Origin: Brachionus manjavacas
Lineage: Eukaryota > Rotifera > Eurotatoria > Ploima > Brachionidae
Direction: 5' to 3'
Assembly (NCBI GenBank): GCA_019054805.1
Contig: JAHQIY010000003.1
Span: 9,424,001 to 9,488,000, forward strand
DNA length: 64,000 bases
Positions 23,501 to 35,631 of the stretch are shown one piece after another. Below the pieces are notes generated by a model, which searched no databases, was not told the DNA's origin, and was given only the letters and a program-made list of their open reading frames with translations. A program made the translations under genes and the position numbers. The number at the start of each line of letters is the position of its first letter. The stretch's first letter is position 1.

Positions 23501-26500
23501 TACAATTTCAGTAGTTTCAATTTTTTACTAAAATGAAGTTCAATTTATTTATTTATGAAAAAATATTCTATAAAAACTCTGGGTTATAATTATTATTGAA
23601 TAATCAAGACAACAAGTGTATTATTTGCTAAAATTTTAATAAAAATAAATTTTTAATCGTAATTATAAGAGAGAATAAGTTTTAACAAAAATGTCAATTA
23701 ACTATGTAATATTTTGAATTGGTATTTTAAAAGCTAGAATTTAACAATTTAAGTTCAGCTTTCTTTTCAACCCTCTTGATACCATTTTTAAGAATTAAGA
23801 GAATTTTTACTTACAAGAATATTTAAAGCTGATTATATTTTTAATATTAATGATATAATTCAAATTTAAGCAAAGTAAACATTTGAATAAAGTTCAGAAT
23901 TTTCAAATTTATTTTTGCAGATTAAAAGCTAAGAATCTCTTCCATTAAATTAGCTTAGTTTGAAGATTTTTATGGATCTAATTATTTTTTTTATAGATAA
24001 TATATAAAATACAAGCTAAACAAATAAGAAAAAAATAAATTCACAAAAATAAAAATTTCTCAAGAACTTAATCAAAAAAATATTTAAAATTTTTTTTCTT
24101 TTAAATTCATTAATCCAATTCTAATCTTAAATAATCTAGATAAAGATCGAAATGAGAACAATTTAGCAGGGAACTATTTAAATAAAAATGAAAAATTGAA
24201 AATCATTTATAAATTAAAAAATTTAACAAATTCTATTAGTATTTAAATTAAAAAAATCAAGTCGGGCAGGTGAAATAAGGTAAATTTCTTTCAGTAGTAG
24301 AATAAATTTTAGAATTGTGAGTTGAGTCGACTTTTATAATTATTTCGATTTTCATTTTGGCAAATAATGTTGTGGTATCGCTATTTTAATAAAAACTCAT
24401 CTAAATTAGAAGTGGGTGCAGCCAGTCGGAGTCCGGGGCGAAGATCTGGTTTAGGGTTTCAGGCAAGGGTAAGGGTCTTTTTAATAATTTAGGGGTTCAG
24501 TTTTATTAAAATTGTCGTTGAGGAAAATGGGCCTTTTATTTTTATCGATTTAATCGACTAAGCCGATTTAGTAAATTAATTAAGTAAAAAAATAAAATCT
24601 TAATGAAATTGATAAGAGGCATACAGAAAGACAACAACAAATAGCTAACTTTTTTATTTTAAAATTTTTTTTAAAACCTAATAGAAAATTAATTTTAAAT
24701 GAATCTGGCTCTATTCAATCGCTTTTCATGGTGCGCGGATCACAACCTTTTTTAAAGAAATATTCTGAAGAATCAATAGTACAGGACACGAGCCTTGCGA
24801 CGCAGGATCACTGATATCCAAAAACTTATTTATTCCGAGATCAATAAGATTTATTTTTTAAGCTTTTTAAAAAAAAAATAAAAATTTAATATTTAAATTT
24901 CTGAGTAGATTTTTAGACTCCTCACAAGAATTAGTTGCTTTTAGTTGACTTTCAAACTTCACTTGGCAAATATTTTCTTTTAAATTCAGATTGAAAACAG
25001 TTATAAATATTTTATAAATAATGATAATTTTTGTCTTGTCATTTAGAATTAGTAAAGCTTCATTTTTTTAATGATTTAAAATTTTGATTAATCGAACAAT
25101 AAAAATTTATATGGTTCCTCCGAGAATATTTTGCTATTTTCTTGTTCATTTCATCAGTGCTTTTTTAATTACTTGATATAAACTTTAATTATGATTTAAT
25201 CAGAGTGAATATTATTTTTTTAAATTAAATTTATCTGATTAAGAACAGTCGACATGGGTGGAAATAATTAAAAGCTTATTAAAAAAATGGTTCAAAGAAT
25301 GTTTTTAGAATGAAGCAATGGGAACGTGAAAATTTATTTAATAAATTAACAATTAATCAAAAGTGATTTTTTTAATATCAGGTAAATCTTGTCACAAATC
25401 AGTTTATCTGCTTTTTTAAGAAGATTATGAATAAAAAATTTTGAACAATATTTATAATTGTTTAAAAATGGCACATACTCAACTAAAAAATCGAATTTTT
25501 ATTCTCTTTTGGCATGCAATTTTTATTTAAATTAACAAAACCGATCACAATATGACTAAGAAACATTTTCTTATTTTTATTGAATTTAGTGAAAAATAAA
25601 CTGAGAAATTTCATATTTCAATTAATTTTAAGCAAGCATTTGAAAGATAAATATCGAAGGAATACATTTTGTGATTAAAAAATATTAAATAGTTATTTTA
25701 CCAAAAAAATTTGAATTTTGAAAAATGTTTTCAAAAAAAGAGATGACACTTGAGGTAATATTAGCGCGAGAAATCGGATACTTGTTTCAAAATAGTTTTA
25801 TATTTGGTTCGTTAGGAAGAAATATTAAAAAGCTGTTGAGAAAAAATAATTATTAATTTTTATAAACCCCGCAAGTCACCAAGAATTAGAACTTTCGGCT
25901 TCTCAATCAATTTTAAGAGTCTTCCTTTTTTCCAAAAGAGTGTTATTCAATCGATTAAAAGAATAATTGACAGCTAAAAATTATTTTCATATAAGAAGCG
26001 TTCAATTAATCCTAGGAGTCAATAGAAAAAAAAATTATGAAAAATTTTATTTCAATTTTTATAAGTGATAATTTTTAATAATTAAAATCTCTAGGCCTCA
26101 ATAAATTTGTTAAAAGTTAAATAATTTCATAAATTTAGAAAAATATTTGAATAAATAATTTAAAGCAAATCCACATTAGTGTTGGATATATTTAAAAAAT
26201 ATCATTAATGATGCATTAAGAGCCTTGATTAAATTAAAAATTAATACCGATCTTTTAAATTTACAATTAAATAGTATTAAGTACGATGTTAGCTGGCTTT
26301 TATTTTAATTTTAGGACACCTTCCAATTGCGTTTTATCATTTTGAAAGAGCCAATTTCATGACAATTTATCTTATTTGACTTTGCTAAAAGGTTTGTTTT
26401 TTTTAATTTCCTTATTTTAGATATTAAATTTCGCCTAATATTTTTAATTATAAATTACCACACAAAGTATTTAAGTTATGACTTAATAAGCTCGAAGCCA

Positions 26501-27770
26501 TTACTTAATATAAAAAACGCTTCGAGATTAAACGAAATGAGATTATGAGCTAATTTTTAAGCAGATAAATCCACATAATCAGCAATTTTCATTAAAAATT
26601 TATTTTAATAATTATTTAATTATTCTTTTGCAAGTTTTCTTAACCAATTTTTTCCAGATTGCTCAGTCGAACCATTTCCATTTCGATCAAAATTTGTGTA
26701 TCAAGTAATTCAAGTAAATTTTTCTTTTTTATTTTAGGTAGGAGATAAAAAAGCTTACTCGTTGTAAAAATGTAGTACTTTACTTTTTTTATTACACTCT
26801 TATTATTTTCTATATAAAATTTTTTGAATTAACAACATAATTCATAACAATTGAAACTAAGAATAGAACTATATATTTTTTTAAATTTATTGAAATAAAT
26901 TACATTTGATTGTATTTTTATAATTAATTTTTTTTCTCTATTTATCGCCTTCATGGGGTTTTATTCAAATTAATAATAAAAACAATAATAATTACGCTTT
27001 CTTTAAACACAAGTGATCTATTTAGAAATTTAGGAGTCGGTCTAATTTTTGAGATTTTCAAGTTGAAACATCAACTAAGTGCTTTTCTATAAAATTTATG
27101 GTCTGAAGACTCCTACTTATAATAAATTGGCTTGATTAAAAAAAATCATGATATATTAGTAAAAACATTTTTGCTTGAAACGAAGCGATCAATTAAGCTT
27201 TTTTGTTCGATCGAAAAAACGATTATAAGCATGAAATGTTTTTCTTTTTATAGATTAATAATAAAATTTAATGGGCGAATAATTAAAGTAAAGAGGAGCC
27301 AAGTAATTTAAAGTTAAATCTTCAGGAAGTCATTTTTTTATTTAAAATGACTAGGTTTAATTTTTGCCGGAAATTGGCTTAATGGTTATTCAATTATTTA
27401 CCACTGTAGCTAGTGATGATCAAATTCAAATATATGCATATTTATAAATGAAAAATTTTAAGAACTGATTCAAATTTCCAAGTGCCTTTAACCAAGTAAT
27501 TTTAATATTAAAAAAGGCAAAGTTAAAAATATTAAATTTTATTTGATCAAGCTTGTCTTTTTCTTTTCTGATGGATCAAATGACTGCTTTTATCTGTATG
27601 ATTATCCCAAATTTTCATCCAGCTTAGAAATTACAGTCTAAAATTGACATTTGGAAATTTTTATTAAAATTTTTTAATATTTAATCAGATCAAATAGATA
27701 TTTTTTTTATTTATTAAGAGAATTTTTTTTATTTCACACAAAATTGATCCCGATTCTCTTGTATTCTTGT
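20531..27770. other. 7.2 kb AT-rich DNA with no recognisable gene
   Basis: I read this for splice-bounded frames, repeats and RNA signatures and found no gene I can support. Items present: an inverted pair at 22051-22176 sharing TTCAAG(TT/CC)CAGACTT with a GC-richer centre, and a short GC-rich patch at 24410-24480. Isolated acceptor-like frames (for example near 26315 and 26658) are too short to call. Confidence 0.5.
22051..22176. repeat. Small inverted repeat / MITE-like scrap
   Basis: Arms TTCAAGTTCAGACTT (left) and AAGTCTGGGCTTGAA (right) are inverted around a centre. Part of the centre (CACAATAATTACATGGAACGG, 22091 on) resembles CAACAATAACTACCTGGAAAGG at 39416. A dispersed non-autonomous element is likely; boundaries are uncertain. 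Confidence 0.45.
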
Positions 27771-27773
27771 ATA

Positions 27774-27847
27774 ATTAATCAATATCCAAAAAAATTTCAA
27801 AATTAAATTCCTAGAGAATTTATTTAGTAAAATAAGCGCAAAAAAAT
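27774..27847 (+). repeat. Direct repeat upstream of YRYD precursor gene (copy 1)
   Basis: About 74 bp starting ATTAATCAATATCC and ending ATAAGCGCAAAAAA. It recurs with few differences at 28557-28629, downstream of the gene, in the same orientation. Confidence 0.85.
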
Positions 27848-27979
27848 AGATTCAATTTTTCAAAAAATGTTTTTTTCTTTTAAAAATAAAATGAATAAAT
27901 TTCATTTGCATTTAATATTAATTCTGAATTTTAGATTTTTAGAAAAGAAATTTTGTTCAATTAAAAAAAATTACGAAAA

Positions 27980-28467
27980 ATGAAAATTTTAATTCAGCTA
28001 TCTGTTTTTGTCATATTCTGTTATCAGGTAAGCATTTTATAGACACATTGGTTGATGTGACTAATAAATTTCAATAGCTCAGTTTTTCACGTGCTGATGA
28101 ACAAGTTGAATCAAGCCTACAGCCAGACTCAAAGCACTCCAGGTTAAACAAACTAGTTGGATATCTAAATAATTTATACGAAAAAAACAACGGTGAAATC
28201 AAAAATTTGAAGGATGAAAGATATAAAATGTATGATGAATTGGAGCCTAATGATGAAGTAGGAGAAACGGTGAAAGACCATGACTTGGACTTGGCTAAAA
28301 GATACCGATATGATAAACGCTATCGTTTTGACAAACGGTATAGATTTGACAAAAGATATCGCTACGATAAACGATACAGATTTGACAAAAAGAGTATTGA
28401 TGATGATTCAAACAATAAAATGAAAAATTTGTATGAAAATTTTCAAAAGCGATATAGATATGATTAA
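27980..28467 (+). CDS. Neuropeptide-like precursor with six YRYD/YRFD tetrapeptides
   Basis: Two exons: 27980-28027 and 28078-28467, with a 50-bp intron (GTAAGC / TCAATAG, phase 0), giving 145 aa. Exon 1 encodes a signal peptide (MKILIQLSVFVIFCYQ, continuing LSFSRA). A propeptide of about 60 residues follows. Then comes a tandem block in which dibasic KR sites separate Tyr-Arg-Tyr-Asp and Tyr-Arg-Phe-Asp: LAKR-YRYD-KR-YRFD-KR-YRFD-KR-YRYD-KR-YRFD-KK. The order is spacer (SIDDDSNNKMKNLYENFQ), KR, then a last YRYD at the C-terminus. No Gly precedes the basic sites, so the peptides would not be amidated. Codons for identical residues differ between copies, indicating selection on the peptide. 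It acts in the secretory pathway, presumably in neurons or gland cells. I do not recognise it as a named peptide family. Confidence 0.85.
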
Positions 28468-28556
28468 ATAATACAAAAATTAAAATAATTTTTTATTTAT
28501 TTTTTTTATAAAGCATGCTTAGACATTTATAAATATTGGTCGTCTTTTCTAGTCCA

Positions 28557-28629
28557 ATTAATCAATATTCACAAAAATTTCCAAATAAAATTCCTAGCGA
28601 ATTTATTTAGTCAAATAAGCGCAAAAAAT
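28557..28629 (+). repeat. Direct repeat downstream of YRYD precursor gene (copy 2)
   Basis: Second copy of the 74-bp sequence at 27774-27847, about 783 bp away, same strand, with a handful of mismatches. The pair brackets the whole two-exon gene. Confidence 0.85.
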
Positions 28630-30405
28630 AAATCACTATAATAAATTGTTCCATTGAAATAAATTTTTAATTCTAGTCTTTTCTAAATTTATGTTTTGTA
28701 TCTTTTTTCAAATTAAAAACTTTTAATAAAAGCTATTCAATACAAAATAAACTATTTTTTTCGAGTCCAGTGTTTTTCGATGAGCTGAACATGCCATTGA
28801 CAATTTTTTAACTAATTGATTACTTAAAGTTTATTAAGCCATAAATAATTATCAGATATTGAGAGTTATTCTAAACTAAATTTGAATTAATTCTTAGTGA
28901 GTAATTTTTCAATTAAATTAATATCCGAAATTTTCAATTTTTTAAAGAAACTGATTTTAATTCAATTTTTTTATTAAAAAAATCGAAAAAATTAATTTAT
29001 GGAAATCAACTGTTAAATTTAGAATTTTTTTAAAAAAAGGCATCTTAAAGTTGATGATCAATTCAAAAAATTCATATTTAAATATTTGAACTTATCTTTG
29101 AATTAATTTACAAAACTTTAATCTAACATATCTAACATGTTAAGTGGATTCATTTATTTCAAAGATATTGTTAATCTAGCATTTAAAATTAAATTTAAAA
29201 ATTAAATTCCAAATAAATAAAAAAATGAAAAAATAGATCTTTCCTACCAATGTTTCGAAATCAAAAAATTCAAAAAAAACTTTACAAAAAATGAGTTAAT
29301 AAATTTAAATTTTAAAAATCCATTTTATCAATTTATTATTTAAAATTTCTGTACCACCAATATACTGACTCTGCAAAACTCTGCAATGAAACTGCAAAAT
29401 TCAGACAAATGTGAATAATTATATTACTATAAATCCAATTGATCTTTAAATGGTGGAACAGAGAAAGTATTAGTTGCTACAATTTACAGAACATGTATTG
29501 GTCATTCCAAATTAAAGCTTTGGGTTTTTTTATTTGGTTTTGGTTTTTTGTACCAAAATTTCCAATTTTCTGAATTTTGCAGAATCAATATGCTGGTGGT
29601 ACAGAGGATTTATCAGCTGTTACATTCTAAAGAACATGTATTGGTCATTCCAAATTAAAGCTTTGGCGTTTTCATATTTTGTTTTTTTTTAACCAAGTTT
29701 CATTATGCCCAGAATAAAATTGATTCTGAGAGTTAAAAATTGCTAGAATTTTCAACAATCTTTTTTGAATTTATAAATTTATTCTAGAAGGAGAAGTTCT
29801 TAAATAGACATTTAAACATTATTCCTATTTAACTTTATCAACTAATGACTAAAAATAAAAGATTTGCATGCAATTTAAATTTTGAATTTTAGATATTTTT
29901 AGATAAGATTTGTCAAAAGGCATTTTAATGAAATTCAAAAAATAAAAGCCAAATTCATTACTAAAAATCAATTAACAGGTAATGCTTTAAATATCAAAAA
30001 ATTCTTTAAGGCATATTAATTTGCACCCAATTATTTTTTTCATTTTTAAAACGCTTTCATTATTAATTAATTAATTTTATGATAGTCAAATTATTATTTA
30101 AAAAAATTAAAATGCAATTATTTTTGACACATTAATGAAACTGATTTATTATATTTATTTACATAAAAATATTTAGAAACTCAAAATGTTTTTAATTTAA
30201 ATTTCCTTGATGGAAAAAAAAAATGAAGGCTTCAATTGAGTGCTTTAAATTTATTGAAGACCTAAATTGAAAAAAATAATCTTATATCTAAAATCGATTT
30301 ATTTAAAACAAATTTTTAGCCTTATTAAGCTCAGGACAATAAAAAATGTGATTAATTCTTTAAAAATTTTTAATAAGCTTAACTTAATAAAGCAAACTTT
30401 CAAAG
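28630..30405. other. AT-rich intergenic DNA apart from the mosaic repeat
   Basis: Outside the repeat at 29349-29666 I see only A/T-rich sequence with no supported open frame. Confidence 0.5.
29349..29666. repeat. 143-bp duplication plus inverted repeat
   Basis: 29451-29523 and 29594-29666 are direct copies. The last 35 bp (GAACATGTATTGGTCATTCC and on to GCTTTGG) are identical at 29489 and 29632. In addition CTGTACCACCAATATACTGA near 29349 is inverted relative to TCAATATGCTGGTGGTACAG near 29586. This is a compact mosaic, probably a partly duplicated MITE. Confidence 0.8.
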
Positions 30406-30413
30406 GTAAAAAC

Positions 30414-30763
30414 CAGACTTGTTTTTAAGTCACAGTTTTAAGTCTAAGTCACAAGAATTTAAGTCAAAGTTATGACTTGAAAATTTTTTTTTTTTTTAGT
30501 GAAGTTAAGTCAAGTCAATTAATTTTCTGATTTTAAAACTAAAAAATCAATATGATTATTTAATTAATCCAAAAAAAAATCATTAATAATTTTTATAAAT
30601 TTAAATAGAGCTTTAAATAAATTTTGTTCCTAGACCAATAAAAGAGCATTTTATTATTTAAAAATTTCAAAATTTTTGAAAATTAAGTAATAAGTAATAA
30701 GCAATGAAAAAAAATTTTAAGTCATTGACTTGACTTAAGACTTGTGACTTTTAAACAACTCTG
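30414..30763. mobile_element. hAT-type MITE with perfect 8-bp target duplication
   Basis: A 350-bp element flanked by GTAAAAAC on both sides (30406-30413 and 30764-30771), the 8-bp duplication typical of hAT transposons. Terminal inverted repeats: CAGACTTGTTTTTAAGTCAC at the left against CAGAGTTGTTTAAAAGTCAC read inwards from the right. Both subterminal regions are rich in AAGTC/GACTT repeats. No coding sequence; non-autonomous. It is related in motif to the element at 48424-48755. Confidence 0.85.
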
Positions 30764-31079
30764 GTAAAAACAAAAATAAAGGCTTATACACATTTTATTT
30801 TAAGGAGGACCCGTAAGATATTTTCTAACATCGAAGTTCATTAATTAAAATTAATTTAAATTTTTGATTTTAAATTTAAAAAATATATTCAAAAAATGTA
30901 AGATTTTTTTAAGGCATGCTGTTATTCTTGACTAAAATAAAAAATTATTTATTATAAACTCTAATTTTTTACTTTATTTTCAATTTTTTATTAAACAACA
31001 CTAAAAAATAAGATAAAAAATATATCAAATAGAACAGCTTTTTTTTCTTTTTTAAATTAATTTTTAAGAGTTTTTGGGC

Positions 31080-31955
31080 CGGCAAGTAAATTTTTTATCT
31101 AACGACGCCGTCCACCGCTGGTGAATCGTAAGCCTTCTTGGTGGAAAAGCTAAATTGGTGCCACCTTTAAGCGCCAAAGACGCCTTTTTATTGGAAAGTG
31201 TGTTAAAAAGAATGAAGTATTCAAAAGTTTAAAGATTTCTGTAAACTAGCGAGTATTGTTGTTAAAAATAGTATTATTACATTTGAATATTTATTGGCAA
31301 GGGATGCCAAGGAGAACCCCATAAGACTGTATTCCTATTTAAACCATTAATTTTCAGCAAGAGAATCATTTGTAGTAGTGAAGGACCAGAAGGGAGGACT
31401 TGTAACCAACAAAGCTATTATATGTGAACTACTTTATAATTTTTTTCAGTCAGTCTACAGGGCATCAACTAAAAAAGAATAAATCTTTCATGCTACCAAC
31501 ATTTTCCAGTGTGGTGTTCATCCAGACCAAGATTTTAAGGTAGAAGATATTGTTACACCAGAAAAGTTATGCTTTAGCTCAGAAGCCTTGGTGACGACAA
31601 GACATCGGATGTCGATCAGATACCTACGCAGGCAATAAAGATTAACGCCCATGTTTAAGAAAGGTAGATTTTCTAACAGATTGTGTTACTCGCAGACAAC
31701 CAGCTGGCGTAATTTACATGTACTTTGCAAAAACATTCGAAAAAGTCTCACATGAGCTCATTATCCTAAAGCTTAAAGCCTAAGGAATGCCATTATCGGT
31801 CGTCAACTGGATAAAGGCATTTCTTAGTTATAGAAAACAACGCGTCACAAAAGACGATATTGCATCGGAATGGTAGCCAGTTACTATTGAACAACCACAG
31901 GACTAAAATCCTAGTCCACTTTTTTTTGATCCTCCTGAAGTATGCAATTCTTGAC
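31080..31955 (+). pseudogene. CR1-like LINE relic (pre-RT and RT palm)
   Basis: Frames joined by several frameshifts read LARDAKENPIRLYSYLNH, VVVKDQKGGLVTNKAIICEL then LYNFFQSVY (the pre-RT block), followed by CVTRRQPAGVIYMYFAKTFE then KVSHELIILKLKA, a degraded palm (consensus xxDFxKAFDxVxHxxLxxKL; catalytic Asp lost, YMYFAKTFE). MPLSVVNWIKAFLSYRKQRV follows. Many stops interrupt it; it is clearly dead. C-terminal RT sequence of a similar family resumes at 32.75 kb after an unrelated stretch. Confidence 0.85.
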
Positions 31956-32446
31956 TTTTAAAAAAAGAATAGACAATTTAATGGGTTTTGTTTGAAAAAT
32001 CATATATGGACAAACAACAAATAACTAAAAATTTAGAATGGAAAATATCGATAGAAAATGAACATGCCGGTAATGGCCACGGCTTTATCTTCCGGGGCCT
32101 AGTATTAATGGTGCAATGAACGCCTCATCGGTAATGATTTTTACTTTGTTAAAAGTTTGCAATTAAGTTATCTAATATATTTAAAAAGTGAAGAAGAAGA
32201 CTAACAAAAAAGGCTCAAAAGAATTGTCTTTTTTTCATTTTTTTTGATGACACATTGAGAGATGATTCTTGTGTAATGACATCGGCACCCTCAGGCAACA
32301 AAAAAAATTTCTTTTATAATTAATTAAAAACAACTGAAAATTATTTTTTGTAAACTAATAAAATTTATTTTTAAAGTCAGCCAATGGCCAGTTTCAGGCT
32401 GAATTTAATAATTTATAATAAAGTTTTTTTAACAAGGTTTCGGCAA

Positions 32447-32745
32447 TGCAAAACGTCCACACTATCTTAGGATTCGATTTTCGACCTTAAATTCGTAATC
32501 TGCATATGTAAAAACCACCGAATGCCAATTTTTAGGGTGGCATTGAAAAAAAAATTTTTCCGCTACAGGGGCTCAAGGAGTTTTTTAATTGCCAAAAGTA
32601 TGCTACTAGAAAATTTGTTTTTTTTTTCTCCCAAAAAAAAATTTAGACTCGAGATTTTTTCAAAAAAAGCCAAAATTTTACCTATTTTTTGTTTTTTTTG
32701 TATCCAATCTCAGGGGACCCCGTGACCCCAAATGAGATATTTTTT
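32447..32745 (+). repeat. Dispersed repeat family, copy 1
   Basis: About 300 bp starting near GCAAAACGTCCACACTATCT and ending near CAGGGGACCCCGTGACCCC. The same sequence occurs inverted at 62095-62430. A shorter piece (GGTCGAAAATCGATCC through AGATAGTGTGGACGTTT) is at about 35405-35460. No coding sense. It separates two blocks of LINE RT sequence here. Confidence 0.8.
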
Positions 32746-33200
32746 CAATTTTCAATGGCGATCAAAGGCTGGCGTCTGATGGCCACGACGGTCCAGCAGG
32801 GAACACCAGAACTTGTCATCGGGCAATTGAGCGCCAGTTGGTTCGCAACTGCGAGGCACGCACCAACTTCTTCACGAACAGGACCGCAGGTGACTGGAAT
32901 GCCCTAGATGCAGCGACCAGATGCGTAACTAACACCAACACATTTAAAAATAGAATTGACAAACTACTTTATTTTTTATAATATTCTTTTTGTTACCATT
33001 AAGACTAAAATTTTCCTAAAAATAGGATATTAGAAAATATGTAAAACAAAATTTATTTATAAAATTTGTAAAAAAAGCTATCTAAAAATAGCTTATTTAA
33101 AAAAGAAAAAAAGGCAAGTGGCTGTTATAGTGGGGCGTCTACGTGCGCCACTACTTGGAGACCCAAGTCTCCCACAGCATTTATACTACTACTACTAGTT
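32746..33200 (+). pseudogene. LINE RT C-terminus with 3' end
   Basis: The frame reads CHRAIERQLVRNCEARTNFF, then TNRTAGDWNALDAATRC and TFKNRIDKLL before a stop: the FFxxRVxxxWNxLP block and final helix of CR1-like LINE ORF2. The 3' UTR (to about 33200) is GC-richer, contains GGAGACCCAAGTCTCCC (a 7-bp inverted repeat) and ends in a TACTACTACTACT microsatellite, like the relic at 10.95 kb. Confidence 0.8.
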
Positions 33201-33492
33201 AAAGCATCAAATCTATTACTCAACGTCCCATTTTGCACCCAATAATTAAAAATTTCGAAATAAAATTAAAGTTTCTCAAGCAATATTTTTTTTTAATGAA
33301 TCTTTTATTTCTATCTAATCTTTATTTTTAATTCCCAATTTGTGCGTCCGACTGCAGAAAAATCTTATAATCGAACAGAAGTAGCTGGGATACCAAAAAT
33401 ATGTATTTAACATATTTTGAGTATAAAAATGGCCAAAATTAAAATCATATAGAAAAATTTTTTAAATAAAATCTTAACTCATGATTATTCAA

Positions 33493-34550
33493 TTAACACT
33501 CAAAACCCGGAGGGGTTCTTTCGATCTTTATTGATACTTATTTTGCTTAATGCTCAATAAATTTAATTATTTTTGACGATTTTTTTCATTAAAATTAAAA
33601 TCAAAAATATTTTATAATTAATTAATTTTGATTACCAAAATTTATTTTCATGCAAAAAAAAAAGTATACGTTTAACTCCAAGAGGGTTTTTTTCTGACCC
33701 TCTAAAAATATTGTTTTTTATTTTGATAAATAAATCGAAGAGATGTCTAATTCTACTCCATTTCAATAGTTCCTATAATATTTAATAATTTTTTGAATCA
33801 TGTCTCGATGAAAGCTGCCTTTTAAGCTCTTGCAATTCTTAGCAATTCGGATGATACCCAACAAGAAGTCTCTGATGATAATTATAATGATTATAAAGAT
33901 AATCAAAACTTTGATAATGATTTTGAAGAAGAAATAGTAAGTGACAAAAATTGGTAAAATAGAACAGTATGGCTTTGATTGAGAACGCAGAAGAAAGGTT
34001 TAGGCAAACGATAAATTTTAGATGAGAAAGTTTGACCAACAAGCTATTCTGCACGTAAATAAATGAGACCAAACTGTCAGAATTTTTCATGATTCTTGAC
34101 ATGTCAAAGATAGATTCATATTGAATTTACAAAAAAGAGATTAGCTTTTATCGGCATCTTTTATGCAAGAAGTGTTTGATGCCTTTCAAAGCCATGTGGT
34201 AAAGAATCTATGAAGTTCCATTTGTTTCCGAAATGGAAACAAGTCGAGCTTTACTTGTGACAAAAGTAATCAATTTACATGTGATCTTTGTGTAGGGAAG
34301 GAAGTTTTTAAATCGGTCTGTAAAAATTGTTAAGAACAAGTAATATGAATTTTTCCTGTATTTGTATCAAATTTTTTTTGTGAAAAATTTTAAATTTTAA
34401 CTTAAAAATATACAAATTTATTTTTAATCTAATTAACATATATTTTTGTATTCAGCGTATTTTTTCAACATATTTTAAATAATCATGGTAACTTATGTTA
34501 CCAAAAAAGCATATTTTTTAAGGGTTTTTTTGGACCCTTATTTCTTTTTT
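33493..34550 (+). mobile_element. piggyBac-like relic, internally deleted
   Basis: The N-terminal part (from about 33825) reads LAILSNSDDTQQEVSDDN and NFDNDFEEEIVSDKNW, an acidic leader like those of piggyBac transposases. Only about 250 bp further on, the frame SSFTCDKSNQFTCDLCVGK, then EVFKSVCKNC and stop, is the C-terminal Cys-rich zinc domain. The DDD catalytic core between them is deleted. Subterminal hairpins AGAGGGTTTTTTTCTGACCC (33679 on) and AAGGGTTTTTTTGGACCCTT (34520 on) flank the coding remnants. A TTAA is at 33493-33496, but I cannot prove it is the target site. Confidence 0.65.
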
Positions 34551-35400
34551 TTGTTTTTAGAATTTTTTAACTATTATTAGAATTGACCTTTTTTTATAGC
34601 TAAAAATTATTTTATATTTTCTATAAAATTTAGAAAAATATTAAAAAGTTTTATAATTTTCAAGTTTTATTATTTTTAAAAGGTCTTTGGTGATTCTAAA
34701 AACAATTTGTTCGTCTTAAAAATAAAACGGATCAAACTTTTATGAAAATGAAAAAGCTGATTTGTGAATCAAGAGAGGAATTTATAAAAAAGAATATCCA
34801 TTTAATATTATATCGAAGATTTTGATGTGTAGTTGAAGAATACAGAAAAATGTAAGCTATGGTTCTATAATAAATACTTATTTTAGTGGAAGGTCAAATG
34901 AAAAACATCAAGAACATTTAAATGTATAATACTAAGCTAAATTAATAAAATGTATTTGAAAATTATAAAACTTTTAATATTTGTCTAAATTTAATAGAAA
35001 ATAGAATGTGATATGTTATTTTAGCAAAATAAAGGTGAATTTTTGGTTAAAAAATTCGAAAAAAAAGACATAAAAATACTTCCCAAAACGCTTCAGAATC
35101 TGAAATAAAAAAAATATGGTAAATGGTGTTTTGAAGGACTATTTTCGTTTTTATTAAAAAATGACACTTTTTTGATGGTATTTCTTGTACTAAAACATGA
35201 ACGAAGCCAAATTTATATAAACACAACACACCTTTTTGTAGATTATATTCTCAGCTATGAGAATAAATGTTTATTTTACATGATACATTTTATATTTATT
35301 TTTGCCTTGGAAATTTCCTTCAGAGTACAAGCACCATGTACTCAATGAGAGGTAGTCTTCTAAATTTTTTTTTTCAAAATTTTTGGTTAAGGGAATTTTC
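34551..35400. other. AT-rich intergenic DNA, nothing recognised
   Basis: No supported frame or repeat apart from the partial dispersed-repeat copy that begins near 35405. Confidence 0.5.
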
Positions 35401-35404
35401 AGAT

Positions 35405-35460
35405 AAATAGACCTCGAATTTGAGGTCGAAAATCGATCCTGGAGATAGTGTGGACGTTTA
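35405..35460 (-). repeat. Dispersed repeat family, short copy
   Basis: Reversed, it matches the AACGTCCACACTATCTC start of the repeats at 32447 and 62430. Only the first 50-60 bp are retained. Confidence 0.7.
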
Positions 35461-35631
35461 GAATTAGCGGAACCTTAATTAAAATATTTTTAGTAAAAGA
35501 CTTTTAAAATAGCATAACAAAAATTAATATTTTTATTGAAAAAATTTTAAATAATTCAAATCAAACAAAGTTGAAGGCAAAAATAGAAAAAAAAAATTTT
35601 GTTAACTTCTTATCCAAATAAATTTGACAAA

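Noticed and set aside
24410..24480. GC-rich patch (GCAGCCAGTCGGAGTCCGGG and neighbours)
   Set aside because: Could be a transposon end or LINE scrap, but no partner arm, frame or second copy was found in the window.
26300..26720. Acceptor-like TTTTAG and TTTTTTCCAG followed by 15-25 open codons
   Set aside because: Such chance exons are frequent in AT-rich DNA; no compatible partner exons or domain similarity.
32522..32907. Two plus-strand frames of 67 and 72 codons
   Set aside because: The first lies in the dispersed repeat; the second overlaps the LINE RT C-terminus in the wrong frame.
33839..34102. 87-codon minus-strand frame
   Set aside because: Antisense of the piggyBac acidic leader (GAT/AAT codons reversed).
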